Position numbers and translations under genes: made by a program. Below are positions 27,105 through 35,611 of a stretch of 52,598 nt of DNA, piece after piece. Each line of letters begins with the position of its first letter. The first letter of the stretch is position 1. Source of the DNA: CAXSDR01 sp964236445 (GTDB lineage: Bacteria; Actinomycetota; Actinomycetes; Motilibacterales; Motilibacteraceae); the NCBI GenBank assembly GCA_964236445.1, contig CAXSDR010000010.1, forward strand, positions 1 to 52,598, given 5' to 3'. The notes under the pieces were generated by a model, which saw only the letters and a program-made list of their open reading frames with translations, had not been told where the DNA came from and did no database searches.

Positions 27105-28151
27105 TCAGCGCTTGGTGCGTGGCTGACGACGCGGCTGCTGACGCTTGGGGCGCTGGCCGTTGGAGCGGGCCGCGCCCGTCGCCGGCAGGGCCGTGGACCC
27201 GGTCGGCCCCCCAGCGGTCGAGGCAGCGGCCGAGCCCTTCGCCGGTGCACCGCCGTGCGGAGTCTTGCCGGACTTCTGCTTGCGCAGCGAGACCGGCGGG
27301 GCCACGACACCAGCAGCGGGCGGGGCGGCGATGAGTCCCTTCGCTCGCTTGCGCTCCTGTAGCGCATCATGCGCCGGCGATCCAGGGGCAGGGCTGCGGC
27401 GAATCACGTAGAACTGCTGGCCCATCGACCACAGGTTCGTGGTGAACCAGTAGATGAGGACACCGATCGGGAAGTTGATGCCGGTGACAGCGAAGATCAA
27501 CGGGAAGATGTAGAGCATCATCTTCTGCTGCTGCGCGAAGGTGCTGCCTGTCATCGAGTCCTTGGGCATGTTCTGCGTCATCACCTGGCGCTGCGTGGTG
27601 AAGGTGGTGGCGCACATCAGCACGATCAGGAGGAGAGCGACGGCGCGCGCGGCTCCGGTGTCGGCCTGGCGGAACGTGTCCGAGATCTGGGCGCCGAACA
27701 GGTGCGCGTTGCGGGCGGAGCTCGCGAGCTGGGAGGTGAAACCGTGGGGCACGCGCTTGCCCGGTGCGTAGTGCGAGATGCCGTTGAGGGTGCGGAACAG
27801 CGCGAAGAAGATCGGTGACTGGAGCAGGATCGGCAGGCAGCTGGCGAACGGGTTCGTGCCCTCGCGCTTGTAGAGCTCCATGAGCTCAGCGCTCTGCTTC
27901 TGCTTGTCGTTCTTGTGCAGCTCCTGGATCTTCTTGATGTGCGGCTGCAGCAGCTGGAGCCCGCGCTGCGCGCGGATCTGCTTGACGAACAACGGGATCA
28001 GAATGATGCGGATGACGACGACCAGCCCGACGATCGACAGCGCCCAGGTGACGCCGGAGTCGGTGGGCAGGCCGGCCGTGGTCAGCAGCCAGTGGAAGGC
28101 GATGAGGATCTTCGAGACGATGGTCTCGAGCGGGGCGAGGATACGGTCCAC
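27105..28151 (-). CDS. yidC: Membrane protein insertase YidC
   Basis: A 348-residue YidC/Oxa1 insertase. Helices include ALSIVGLVVVIRIILIPLFVKQIRAQ, where the intramembrane arginine of the hydrophilic groove is expected, the cytoplasmic coiled-coil loop (LQPHIKKIQELHKNDKQKQSAELMELYKREGTNPFASCLPILLQSPIFFALF), and two C-terminal helices (IFPLIFAVTGINFPIGVLIYWFTTNLWSMGQQ). The tail is rich in Lys, Arg, Gln and Pro and probably meets the ribosome. GTG at 28151 chosen; AGGAG lies 11 bases upstream, slightly far. Confidence 0.95.
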   Translation of the reverse strand: MDRILAPLETIVSKILIAFHWLLTTAGLPTDSGVTWALSIVGLVVVIRIILIPLFVKQIRAQRGLQLLQPHIKKIQELHKNDKQKQSAELMELYKREGTNPFASCLPILLQSPIFFALFRTLNGISHYAPGKRVPHGFTSQLASSARNAHLFGAQISDTFRQADTGAARAVALLLIVLMCATTFTTQRQVMTQNMPKDSMTGSTFAQQQKMMLYIFPLIFAVTGINFPIGVLIYWFTTNLWSMGQQFYVIRRSPAPGSPAHDALQERKRAKGLIAAPPAAGVVAPPVSLRKQKSGKTPHGGAPAKGSAAASTAGGPTGSTALPATGAARSNGQRPKRQQPRRQPRTKR

Positions 28152-28165
28152 GTTGTTCAGTGCTC

Positions 28166-28429
28166 CTAGGCAGACGTCGTCGACGTCGAGGTCGGCTGGC
28201 CAGCCAGCGGGGACGGACGACGGGGAACGGGGTCGAACCCACCGGGGGTCCACGGGTGGCACCGGAGCAGACGCCGCACAGCGAGCCATCCACCAGCCAG
28301 CAGGCCGTGAGTCTGTAAGGACTCGGCGGCATACGCCGCGCACGAGGGTGCATAGCGACACGTCGGCGGCGTGAGCGGAGAGATCCACCGTGAGTAGCCC
28401 GCGATCGCGGACACGAGGAGACGAGTCAC
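28166..28429 (-). CDS. yidD: Membrane protein insertion efficiency factor YidD
   Basis: An 87-residue YidD. Hallmarks: GYSRWISPLTPPTCRYAPSCAAYAAESLQTHG near residues 10-42 and RRLLRCHPWTPGGFDPVP near 52-70, with the conserved cysteines. It begins inside the 3' end of rnpA (4-base overlap) and ends 14 bases before yidC, the standard rpmH-rnpA-yidD-yidC order. Confidence 0.95.
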   Translation of the reverse strand: MTRLLVSAIAGYSRWISPLTPPTCRYAPSCAAYAAESLQTHGLLAGGWLAVRRLLRCHPWTPGGFDPVPRRPSPLAGQPTSTSTTSA

Positions 28430-28839
28430 GGAGCAGCAGCTCCCGAGCGGCGTACGCCGGCCACCGCCCGGCCCAGCCCGACATCGAGATCGGCGGCGAG
28501 CGTGGCCGTCGATGCGTGCGCGGCGGCAGGGGTGACCCGCACCACGACACTCGCTTGCGGCGGCAGCGCGGCGAGGCGGGTGGCGAGCAGGGCGCGCAGC
28601 CGGCGACGTACGCGGTTGCGCACCACCGCGTTGCCCACCGCCTTGGGGACGACGAAACCCACGAGGACAGGTCGCGGCAGCCCGGTCAGCGGCAGCCCGG
28701 TCAGCGCTGCCGAGACGGGACCGGTCGTGCTCAGGTGCACGACGAGGCCTCCAGCGGCGCCACGGGCCGTGCCGGATCCCCGGCGGGTCGTCGCGCGGAA
28801 GTCCGCAGCAACACGCATGCGGTGCTCGGCTGGCAGCAT
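28426..28839 (-). CDS. rnpA: Ribonuclease P protein component
   Basis: A 137-residue protein partner of RNase P. The RNR-type motif is VGNAVVRNRVRRRLRALLATRLA near residue 60-82, preceded by LPAEHRMRVAADFRATTRRGSGTARG. The start at 28839 (MLPAEHRMR) matches the family; an upstream GTG at 28854 would add five residues. A 15-bp repeat gives a duplicated LTGLP in the middle. It overlaps yidD. Confidence 0.93.
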   Translation of the reverse strand: MLPAEHRMRVAADFRATTRRGSGTARGAAGGLVVHLSTTGPVSAALTGLPLTGLPRPVLVGFVVPKAVGNAVVRNRVRRRLRALLATRLAALPPQASVVVRVTPAAAHASTATLAADLDVGLGRAVAGVRRSGAAAP

Positions 28840-28896
28840 CTGCTCACCCAGCACCCAGCGGGCGGGACGGTCGACGCAGGGTGGCGAGCGGCCGGA

Positions 28897-29034
28897 TCAG
28901 GCCGACAGCTCCTCGCGACCCTTGCGGCGACGGGAGGCGAGGATCGCGCGACCGGCACGCGTCCGCATGCGGAGCCGGAAGCCGTGGGTCTTCGCGCGAC
29001 GTCGGTTGTTCGGCTGGAACGTGCGCTTGGTCAC
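28897..29034 (-). CDS. rpmH: 50S ribosomal protein L34
   Basis: Forty-five residues starting at a GTG (VTKRTFQPNNRRRAKTHGFRLRMRTRAGRAI, then ASRRRKGREELSA), matching L34 almost throughout. It is the first gene left of dnaA and divergent from it. It was found by direct translation of the minus strand. Confidence 0.97.
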   Translation of the reverse strand: MTKRTFQPNNRRRAKTHGFRLRMRTRAGRAILASRRRKGREELSA

Positions 29035-29491
29035 GGGAAAGGCTCCTGCTGCGATGTGGCGGGACGGGCGAATCTCTGCGGGCAGGGTGCCTGCTGACAG
29101 AGCGGCTCAGAGTCACCGGTGGCGACTCGACCAACCTACGGTACGGGCGCCGCGCGTAGCCGGTCAAACGCGACCGCGAGCTCGCGACACAGCGTGACCA
29201 GGAGGAGCCGCATAGCCTTTCACGAGTTCCTGCCATCGTGGCGACGACACGCCGAAGTTCCTGACACGATATGGCGAAGTTCGCCGACCCCTGTTGATAA
29301 CCGCCCCACGTCGTTGTTAGCGTTCCCCCGGACACCCTCGTCGATCTGGTGGCGTCACTCTGCTCTCGCCCCTGCGAGAGTGGCGTCGTCCCCAGGCTGT
29401 GGATGACGGTGTGGACAGGCGGCGCGAACGCGGCCGGCCGGCTGCTGCGGGCAGGCGCGGGAATGCAGCGTTGCAGACGTGCCACGCCAGG
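29035..29491. other. rpmH-dnaA intergenic region with DnaA-box-like motifs
   Basis: About 457 bases without a convincing gene. It must hold the divergent promoters of rpmH and dnaA. Near-consensus DnaA boxes (one mismatch each) are TGTTGATAA at 29293-29301, TGTGGATGA at 29398-29406 and TGTGGACAG at 29410-29418, the last two close together near the dnaA start, as expected for autoregulation. The short direct repeat GAAGTTC recurs around 29250-29285. Confidence 0.6.
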
Positions 29492-31012
29492 ATGGTCGTG
29501 GCCGAGGAGGACCCGTTGGCGCAGGAGCCATTTGAGCAGCCCGATCTCACCGAGGTATGGGAGCGTGCCGTCGGCTCGCTCGGGGAGGACGACCTACCCG
29601 CTCACTCGCGGGCGTTCGTCCGCCTCACCCGACCCGTCGGTCTGCTCGATGACACAGCGTTGCTCGCGGCGCCCAACGAGTTCACGAAGACCAAGCTCGA
29701 GAACGACCTGCGGGGCGTGCTGACGGCGTCGCTGTCGCGCGAGCTCGGGCGCGAGATCCGCATCGCGGTGACGGTCGACGCCGTCGAGGAGCCCGTCTGG
29801 TCCCTCGGTGTCCCGGACGAGGACGAGGACGAGGACGAGGCGGCGGTCGAGCAGCCGATCGACTTGCGCGGCCAGCACCAGGTCGCCGCCGCGCCTGCGC
29901 ACGAGAACCTCGCTCGGCTCTCCTCGCGGCCCGGCACCGGGCGTGAGGACAGCAGCCGGCGCCCCGAGGCCGAGCCCACCCATCTCAACCCCCGCTACGT
30001 CTTCGAGACGTTCGTCATCGGTGCGAGCAACAGGTTCGCCCACGCAGCCGCGGTCGCGGTCGCCGAGGCCCCGGCCAAGGCCTACAACCCGTTGTTCGTC
30101 TACGGCGACTCCGGCCTCGGCAAGACGCATCTGCTGCATGCGATCGGTCACTACGCGCAGAACCTCTATCCCTCCGTACGTGTGCGCTACGTGAGCTCCG
30201 AGGAGTTCACCAACGAGTTCATCAACGCCATCCGCGACGACCGCACGCCTGCCTTCCAACGGCGCTACCGCGATGTCGACATCCTGCTCGTCGACGACAT
30301 CCAGTTCCTGGAGAACAAGGAGCGCACGCAGGAGGAGTTCTTCCACACCTTCAACACGCTCTACAACGCCAACAAGCAGATCGTGGTCTCCAGCGACCGG
30401 GCACCGAAGCAGCTCGCCACGCTGGAGGACCGGCTGCGGAGCCGGTTCGAGTGGGGGCTGATCACCGATGTGCAGCCGCCCGATCTCGAGACCCGCATCG
30501 CCATCCTGCGCAAGAAGGCGGCCCAGGACGGCATGGACGCGCCGCCGGACGTCCTCGAATACATCGCCAGCAAGATCTCGACCAACATCCGCGAGCTCGA
30601 GGGTGCGCTGATCCGGGTCACCGCGTTCGCCAGCCTCAACCGCCAGCAGGTCGACCTGGCGCTCGCCGAGATCGTGCTGAAGGACCTCATCAGCGACGAC
30701 AGTGGTCCCGAGATCACCTCGGCGACGATCATGGCGCAGACGGCGGCCTACTTCGGTATGACGATGGAGGACCTCTGCGGCGCCTCCCGGTCGCGTGTCC
30801 TCGTGCAGGCGCGCCAGATTGCGATGTATCTGTGTCGGGAGCTCACAGATCTCTCCCTGCCCAAGATCGGCCAGCAGTTCGGGGGGCGCGACCACACCAC
30901 GGTGATGCACGCCGACCGCAAGATCCGCCAGCTGCTGGGTGAGCGGCGCTCGACCTTCAACCAGGTGACCGAGCTGACCAACCGCATCAAGAGTCAGGCC
31001 CGTCAGGCGTGA
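29492..31012 (+). CDS. dnaA: Chromosomal replication initiator DnaA
   Basis: A 506-residue initiator. Domain I covers about 10-95 (WERAVGSLGEDDLPAHSRAFVRL), domain II is a linker with an acidic run (DEDEDEDEAA), the AAA+ domain about 165-380 has Walker A GDSGLGKTHLLHAIGH and Walker B ILLVDDIQFLENKERTQEEFFHTFNTLY, and domain IV ends with the DnaA-box-binding GGRDHTTVMHADRKIRQLL. The ATG at 29492 (MVVAEEDP) is chosen, but a GTG at 29498 with AGGA upstream is equally possible. Confidence 0.97.
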   Translation: MVVAEEDPLAQEPFEQPDLTEVWERAVGSLGEDDLPAHSRAFVRLTRPVGLLDDTALLAAPNEFTKTKLENDLRGVLTASLSRELGREIRIAVTVDAVEEPVWSLGVPDEDEDEDEAAVEQPIDLRGQHQVAAAPAHENLARLSSRPGTGREDSSRRPEAEPTHLNPRYVFETFVIGASNRFAHAAAVAVAEAPAKAYNPLFVYGDSGLGKTHLLHAIGHYAQNLYPSVRVRYVSSEEFTNEFINAIRDDRTPAFQRRYRDVDILLVDDIQFLENKERTQEEFFHTFNTLYNANKQIVVSSDRAPKQLATLEDRLRSRFEWGLITDVQPPDLETRIAILRKKAAQDGMDAPPDVLEYIASKISTNIRELEGALIRVTAFASLNRQQVDLALAEIVLKDLISDDSGPEITSATIMAQTAAYFGMTMEDLCGASRSRVLVQARQIAMYLCRELTDLSLPKIGQQFGGRDHTTVMHADRKIRQLLGERRSTFNQVTELTNRIKSQARQA

Positions 31013-31448
31013 CCGGGCTTGCTGCGGCAGACCTACTAGCAGATGCACTAGGCCGTTCGGGCGCGATTCTCGCCACCGATGCACACCCTGGGGACAAGAC
31101 TGTGGATCAAGCGGTCCCACGGTGCGCTGTCGGTGGATGACGCGGCGTCGTCCACAGACCTCGACCGCCGAGCTGCCGCCCGTCCCCATGTTGTCGACAA
31201 GGCGCCACGCCGTGCCACCAGGGCAAAGAGAGTGTCCTCCCCAGAACGCACAGGACCTACGACGACGAGTCTTCTTCTCCATTGAACAAAATTCAGGAGC
31301 CACAAGGTCGCATCCAACCTGGGGAGAACGACCCGCCGGCTAGGCGGTGTCAGTGCCGACCGGTAGCGTCCTGCCCCACTGCACATCTCGCGGAGCCAGT
31401 TCCCCACGAGCCAGCTCGAGCACCCATGACGTCAGGAGGCGGTTACGC
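31013..31448. other. oriC: Likely origin of replication (oriC), dnaA-dnaN intergenic region
   Basis: A 436-base gene-free stretch in the place where actinobacterial oriC lies. One-mismatch DnaA boxes: TGGGGACAA 31089-31097, TGTGGATCA 31101-31109, TCGTCCACA 31148-31156; TTGTCGACAA at 31191-31200 is a palindrome containing a one-mismatch box on each strand. A relatively AT-rich stretch (around 31270-31300, ATTGAACAAAATTCAGG) could be the unwinding element. The dnaN promoter must also be here. Confidence 0.75.
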
Positions 31449-32600
31449 GTGAGGTTCCGGGTCGAACGTGACGCGTTCGCGGAGGCCGTGGCATGGGCCG
31501 CGCGCAGCCTTCCTGCCCGTCCGCCCGTTCCGGTGCTCGCCGGGCTGCTGATCGACGCCGGCGACGCGACGGACGGCGGCGAGGCGGGCCTGGTGCTCTC
31601 GGGCTTCGACTACGAGGTCTCGGCCCGCGTCAACGTCGAGGCCGAGGTCGGCGAGGCGGGCCGTGTCCTGGTCAGCGGCCGGCTGCTCGCTGACATCTGC
31701 CGCAGCCTGCCCAACGCTGCCGTCGAGGTTGCCTCCGACGGCAGCAAGGTCGTCGTCCGGTGCGGCAGCGCCCGCTTCACCCTGCTCACGCTGCCCGTCG
31801 ACGACTACCCCGCGCTGCCCACCATGCCGGCGACCTCGGGCTTCCTCTCCGGAGATGCCTTTGCGGCAGCCGTCTCACAGGTCTCCGTCGCGGCGGGGCG
31901 CGACGACACCCTGCCCGTCCTCACCGGCGTACGCGTCGAGATCGACGGCTCCTCGGTGGTCCTCGCCGCCACCGACCGCTACCGCCTCGCCGTGCGAGAG
32001 CTGGTCTGGACGCCGCAGGAGACCGGCCTGTCCGCTGTGGCGTTGGTGCCGGCACGCACGCTGGCCGAAACCGCCAAGTCGTTGGCCAACGGTGAGCGGG
32101 TGACGGTGGCGTTGTCCACGGGAGCGACCGGCGAGGGGATGGTCGGGTTCGAGGGCGGCGCCCGTCGGACCACGACCCGGCTGCTCGACGGCGAGTTCCC
32201 CAAATACCGCTCGCTGCTGCCGGCCGACTCCAACAGCATCGCCGTCGTCGAGGCCGGGCCGTTCATCGACGCGGTCAAGCGGGTGGCTCTCGTCGCCGAG
32301 CGCAACACCCCCGTGCGGTTGTCCTTCACCGACGGCCAGCTGGCCCTCGAGGCGGGCAGCGGTGACGATGCCCAGGCCTCCGAGTCGCTCGGCGCCGTCC
32401 TCGAAGGTGAGGACATCAGCATCGCGTTCAACCCGACCTACCTGCTCGACGGCCTGCACGCCATCGACGCGCCCTACGCTCAGCTGTCGTTCACGACGTC
32501 GACGAAGCCCGCCGTGATCACCGGACGCCAGTCGGTCGACGCCGATCCAGCGCTCGAATATCGCTATCTCCTGATGCCCGTACGCCTGTCCGGCGCCTGA
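31449..32600 (+). CDS. dnaN: DNA polymerase III sliding clamp (beta subunit)
   Basis: A 383-residue sliding clamp. Three clamp repeats are seen, beginning VRFRVERDAFAEAVAWAARSLPARPPVPVLAGLLIDA, then FAAAVSQVSVAAGRDDTLPVLTGVRVEIDGSSVVLAATDRYRLAVREL, then FIDAVKRVALVAERNTPVRLSFTDGQLAL, and the C-terminal PALEYRYLLMPVRL that forms part of the peptide-binding groove. GTG at 31449 with AGGAGG 9 bases upstream; longer in-frame extensions are rejected for lack of this site. Confidence 0.97.
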   Translation: MRFRVERDAFAEAVAWAARSLPARPPVPVLAGLLIDAGDATDGGEAGLVLSGFDYEVSARVNVEAEVGEAGRVLVSGRLLADICRSLPNAAVEVASDGSKVVVRCGSARFTLLTLPVDDYPALPTMPATSGFLSGDAFAAAVSQVSVAAGRDDTLPVLTGVRVEIDGSSVVLAATDRYRLAVRELVWTPQETGLSAVALVPARTLAETAKSLANGERVTVALSTGATGEGMVGFEGGARRTTTRLLDGEFPKYRSLLPADSNSIAVVEAGPFIDAVKRVALVAERNTPVRLSFTDGQLALEAGSGDDAQASESLGAVLEGEDISIAFNPTYLLDGLHAIDAPYAQLSFTTSTKPAVITGRQSVDADPALEYRYLLMPVRLSGA

Positions 32601-32668
32601 CCGGGTAGGGCGACAGCAGCACCTCGTCCCCTTAGCGCTTCGCCACGCTCACACTGGAGGAATCCGCC

Positions 32669-33574
32669 ATGCAGATCGGACTCATCGGCCTGGGCAAGAT
32701 GGGCGGCAACATGGCCGAGCGGCTTCGCCGTGGCGGCCATACGGTCGTGGGCTTCGACCGCAGCCCGCAGAGCAGCCGCGACGTCGACAGCCTCGAGGCA
32801 CTCGTGGGTGCTCTCGAGGCACCGCGTGCCGTGTGGGTGATGGTCCCGTCGGGCGAGCCGACCCGCGCGACGGTGGAAGAGCTCGGCAACCTGTTGTCCG
32901 AGGGCGACGTGATCGTCGATGGCGGCAACTCGCGCTGGACCGACGACCAGATCCACTCGGCAGCGCTCAAGGACAAGGGCATCGGCTATGTCGACTGCGG
33001 TGTCTCGGGTGGCGTGTGGGGCCTGGCCAACGGCTATGCGCTGATGGTCGGCGGCGAGGCCGCCGACGTCGCGAAGGTGCAGCCGGTGTTCGACGCGCTC
33101 AAGCCCGAGGGGGACGCGGGCTTCGTGCACGCCGGTCCTGTCGGTGCCGGCCACTTCGCCAAGATGGTCCACAACGGCATCGAATACGGCCTGATGCAGG
33201 CCTACGCCGAGGGCTACGAGCTGCTCACCGCCACCGAGGTCGTGCACGACGTCCCGGGCGTCATCAAGTCGTGGACCCAGGGCACGGTCATCCGCTCCTG
33301 GCTGCTCGACCTGCTGGTCCTGGCGCTCGAGCAGGACCCCAACCTTGCGGAGATCACCGGCTATGTCGATGACTCCGGTGAGGGCCGCTGGACCATCGAG
33401 GCCGCGATCGACAACGCGGTTCCCGCGCCGGTCATGACCGCGGCGCTCTACGCACGCTTCGCCTCGCGCCAGGACGACTCGCCCGCGATGAAGGCCGTGG
33501 CTGCGCTGCGCAACCAGTTCGGCGGGCACGCGGTCCACTCGATCCGCAAGGGCGAGGCCGAGGCACCGGCCTAG
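32669..33574 (+). CDS. gnd: 6-phosphogluconate dehydrogenase, short decarboxylating form
   Basis: A 301-residue 6-phosphogluconate dehydrogenase of the short (about 300-residue) type, often NAD-dependent, rather than the 470-residue form. Rossmann motif MQIGLIGLGKMGGNMAERLRRGGH; substrate motifs VDGGNSRWTDD, DCGVSGGVWGLANGYALMVGG and HFAKMVHNGIEYGLMQAYAEGYELL, with the catalytic Lys in the last. GGAGG precedes the ATG. Lying between dnaN and recF is a conserved actinobacterial placement with no clear functional reason. Confidence 0.95.
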   Translation: MQIGLIGLGKMGGNMAERLRRGGHTVVGFDRSPQSSRDVDSLEALVGALEAPRAVWVMVPSGEPTRATVEELGNLLSEGDVIVDGGNSRWTDDQIHSAALKDKGIGYVDCGVSGGVWGLANGYALMVGGEAADVAKVQPVFDALKPEGDAGFVHAGPVGAGHFAKMVHNGIEYGLMQAYAEGYELLTATEVVHDVPGVIKSWTQGTVIRSWLLDLLVLALEQDPNLAEITGYVDDSGEGRWTIEAAIDNAVPAPVMTAALYARFASRQDDSPAMKAVAALRNQFGGHAVHSIRKGEAEAPA

Positions 33575-33584
33575 CCCGGCGTCG

Positions 33585-34721
33585 ATGCATGTCGCGCACC
33601 TGTCCCTGACCGACTTCCGGTCCTACGCTTCGGCCGAGGTTGCGCTGCAGCCGGGCGTGACCGCGCTGGTCGGGCCCAATGGGCAGGGCAAGACCAACCT
33701 GGTCGAAGCCGTCGGCTATGTCGCCACGCTCGGCTCGCACCGGGTCGCGACCGACGCGCCGCTCGTGCGCCAGGGCGCGACGCACGCGGTGGTGCGGGTG
33801 AGTGTCGTCCACGACGAGCGTCCGGTGCTGGTGGAGATCGAGCTCAACCCGGGCCGCGCCAACCGCGCGCGCATCAACCGCGCGCCTGTGCCGCGTCCGC
33901 GCGAGGTATTGGGCTTGCTGCGCACCGTGCTGTTCGCGCCGGAGGACCTGGCGGTCGTGAAGGGCGACCCGGCCGAACGGCGGCGGTTCCTCGACGATCT
34001 ACTGGTCGCGCGGACGCCTCGGATGGCGGGCGTACGCGCCGACTACGACCGGGTCCTGAAGCAGCGCAACGCCCTGCTGAAGTCCGCCGGTGCCAAGGTG
34101 CGCTCGGGGGGCGGCGACTTCCGCACGCTGGAGGTGTGGGACAGCCATCTGGCGACCACCGGTGCTGAGCTGCTCGCGGCGCGGGTCGACCTGCTCGACG
34201 CGCTCCGACCGCTGGTGGCCGAGGCCTATGAGCAGGTGTCGAGCGGCGCCAGCGTCGCGACGCTGGACTACCGCAGCTCACTGGAGCAGCACGCCCCCGA
34301 CTTCGCCCTCACCTGCGACCGGGAGCTGCTCGCGAGTGCGCTCCTCGACGCGGTGACGCGGGTGCGCGGCGCGGAGCTCGAGCGCGGCATCTCCCTCGTG
34401 GGACCCCACCGTGACGACCTGCTGCTCAGCCTGGGGACGCTGCCGGCCAAGGGCTACGCCAGTCATGGCGAGTCGTGGTCGTTGGCGTTGGCGCTGCGCC
34501 TGGGTGCCTACGACCTGCTGCGCAGCGACGGTGGCGAGCCGGTGCTGGTGCTCGACGACGTCTTCGCCGAGCTCGACGTCTCGCGCCGCGACCGCCTCGC
34601 TCAGCGGATCGCCGGGGCCGAGCAGGTGCTGATCACCGCTGCCGTGGCGGCGGACGTGCCGGAGATCCTGTCGGGCGCGCGCTACGACGTCGCTGCCGGT
34701 GAGGTCCGGCGAGTCCTGTGA
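33585..34721 (+). CDS. recF: DNA repair and replication protein RecF
   Basis: A 378-residue SMC-like ATPase acting with RecO and RecR to load RecA at gaps. Walker A is VGPNGQGKTNLVEAVGYVATLGSHR, signature motif region YASHGESWSLALALRLGAYDLL and Walker B VLVLDDVFAELDVSRRDRLAQRI. The ATG lies 10 bases after gnd; its TGA overlaps the next GTG (GTGA). Confidence 0.96.
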   Translation: MHVAHLSLTDFRSYASAEVALQPGVTALVGPNGQGKTNLVEAVGYVATLGSHRVATDAPLVRQGATHAVVRVSVVHDERPVLVEIELNPGRANRARINRAPVPRPREVLGLLRTVLFAPEDLAVVKGDPAERRRFLDDLLVARTPRMAGVRADYDRVLKQRNALLKSAGAKVRSGGGDFRTLEVWDSHLATTGAELLAARVDLLDALRPLVAEAYEQVSSGASVATLDYRSSLEQHAPDFALTCDRELLASALLDAVTRVRGAELERGISLVGPHRDDLLLSLGTLPAKGYASHGESWSLALALRLGAYDLLRSDGGEPVLVLDDVFAELDVSRRDRLAQRIAGAEQVLITAAVAADVPEILSGARYDVAAGEVRRVL

Positions 34722-35350
34722 CCCCCGCCGACCCCCAAGATCATGAGCAGGAGGAGAGCCAACCCGGCAACGCGGATGCTCATGATCATGGAAAACGGTG
34801 GCGGAGTGGGCGGAGCGGGCTCGACATCGCCCGCGAGGCGCTCGCCGCCGCTCGCGCCGACGCCCGCAGCAAAGGCCTGAACCTGCGGACCTCCGCCTCC
34901 TTTCCCGAGAGCCGGTCGACCCCGCAGACCAGCCGCGCCCGGCTGCGCGGCAGCGCCCGAGGCGAGGAGCTGCGCAGCGGCCCCGGCCCTGACGACCGTG
35001 ACCCGCAGGGCCTGGCGCGGGCGGTGGACCGCCTCACGACCGAGCGCGGGTGGGGGGTGGAGCTGGCGGTGGGCTCCGTGCTGGGGCGCTGGGACGAGTT
35101 CGTGGGCGCCGACGTCGCCGCGCACGCGCAGCCCGAGGGCTTCACCGACGGCACCCTCGTGGTGCGCACCGACTCGACCGCATGGGCCACGCAGCTGCGG
35201 CTGCTCGCGCCGACCCTGCGCAGGCATCTGGACGCCGAGCTGGGCGCCGGGGTGGTCCGGCGCATCAGTGTGCTCGGTCCGACCGCGCCGTCCTGGCACA
35301 AGGGTGCTTACCACATCAAGGGTCGCGGGCCCCGAGACACCTACGGCTGA
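34718..35350 (+). CDS. dciA: DciA-type protein (DUF721)
   Basis: A 210-residue protein. The C-terminal DUF721/DciA fold spans about 105-190 (VGSVLGRWDEFVGADVAAHAQPEGFTDGTLVVRTDSTAWATQLRLLAPTLRRHLDAELG); the N-terminal half is charged, low-complexity and probably disordered. DciA proteins help load the replicative helicase in bacteria lacking DnaC or DnaI. It sits between recF and gyrB and overlaps the recF stop, the usual actinobacterial arrangement. Confidence 0.9.
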   Translation: MTPADPQDHEQEESQPGNADAHDHGKRWRSGRSGLDIAREALAAARADARSKGLNLRTSASFPESRSTPQTSRARLRGSARGEELRSGPGPDDRDPQGLARAVDRLTTERGWGVELAVGSVLGRWDEFVGADVAAHAQPEGFTDGTLVVRTDSTAWATQLRLLAPTLRRHLDAELGAGVVRRISVLGPTAPSWHKGAYHIKGRGPRDTYG

Positions 35351-35611
35351 GCGAAGGGGAACTCCGCAGGGTCACGTAGGGGGACGTACGCCACCGGGGT
35401 GAATGTCCGAGAGGGCCGTCCAGGGCCGTGCACGGCGGTGTCGCCACTGTGGAAAACCCCCATGCCGGCGCTCGGTGTGGCCGCAACAGGTAGGCTGGGG
35501 CCCAGTTCGAGCGGCTCTGCTGCCACTGGTTGCAGTTCCACTCACCAACCCGCCAGTGCACGTCCGACCGGTGCCGCCGGTTCGTCGCTGCGCTGCGTGC
35601 GAAGGGGAAAC

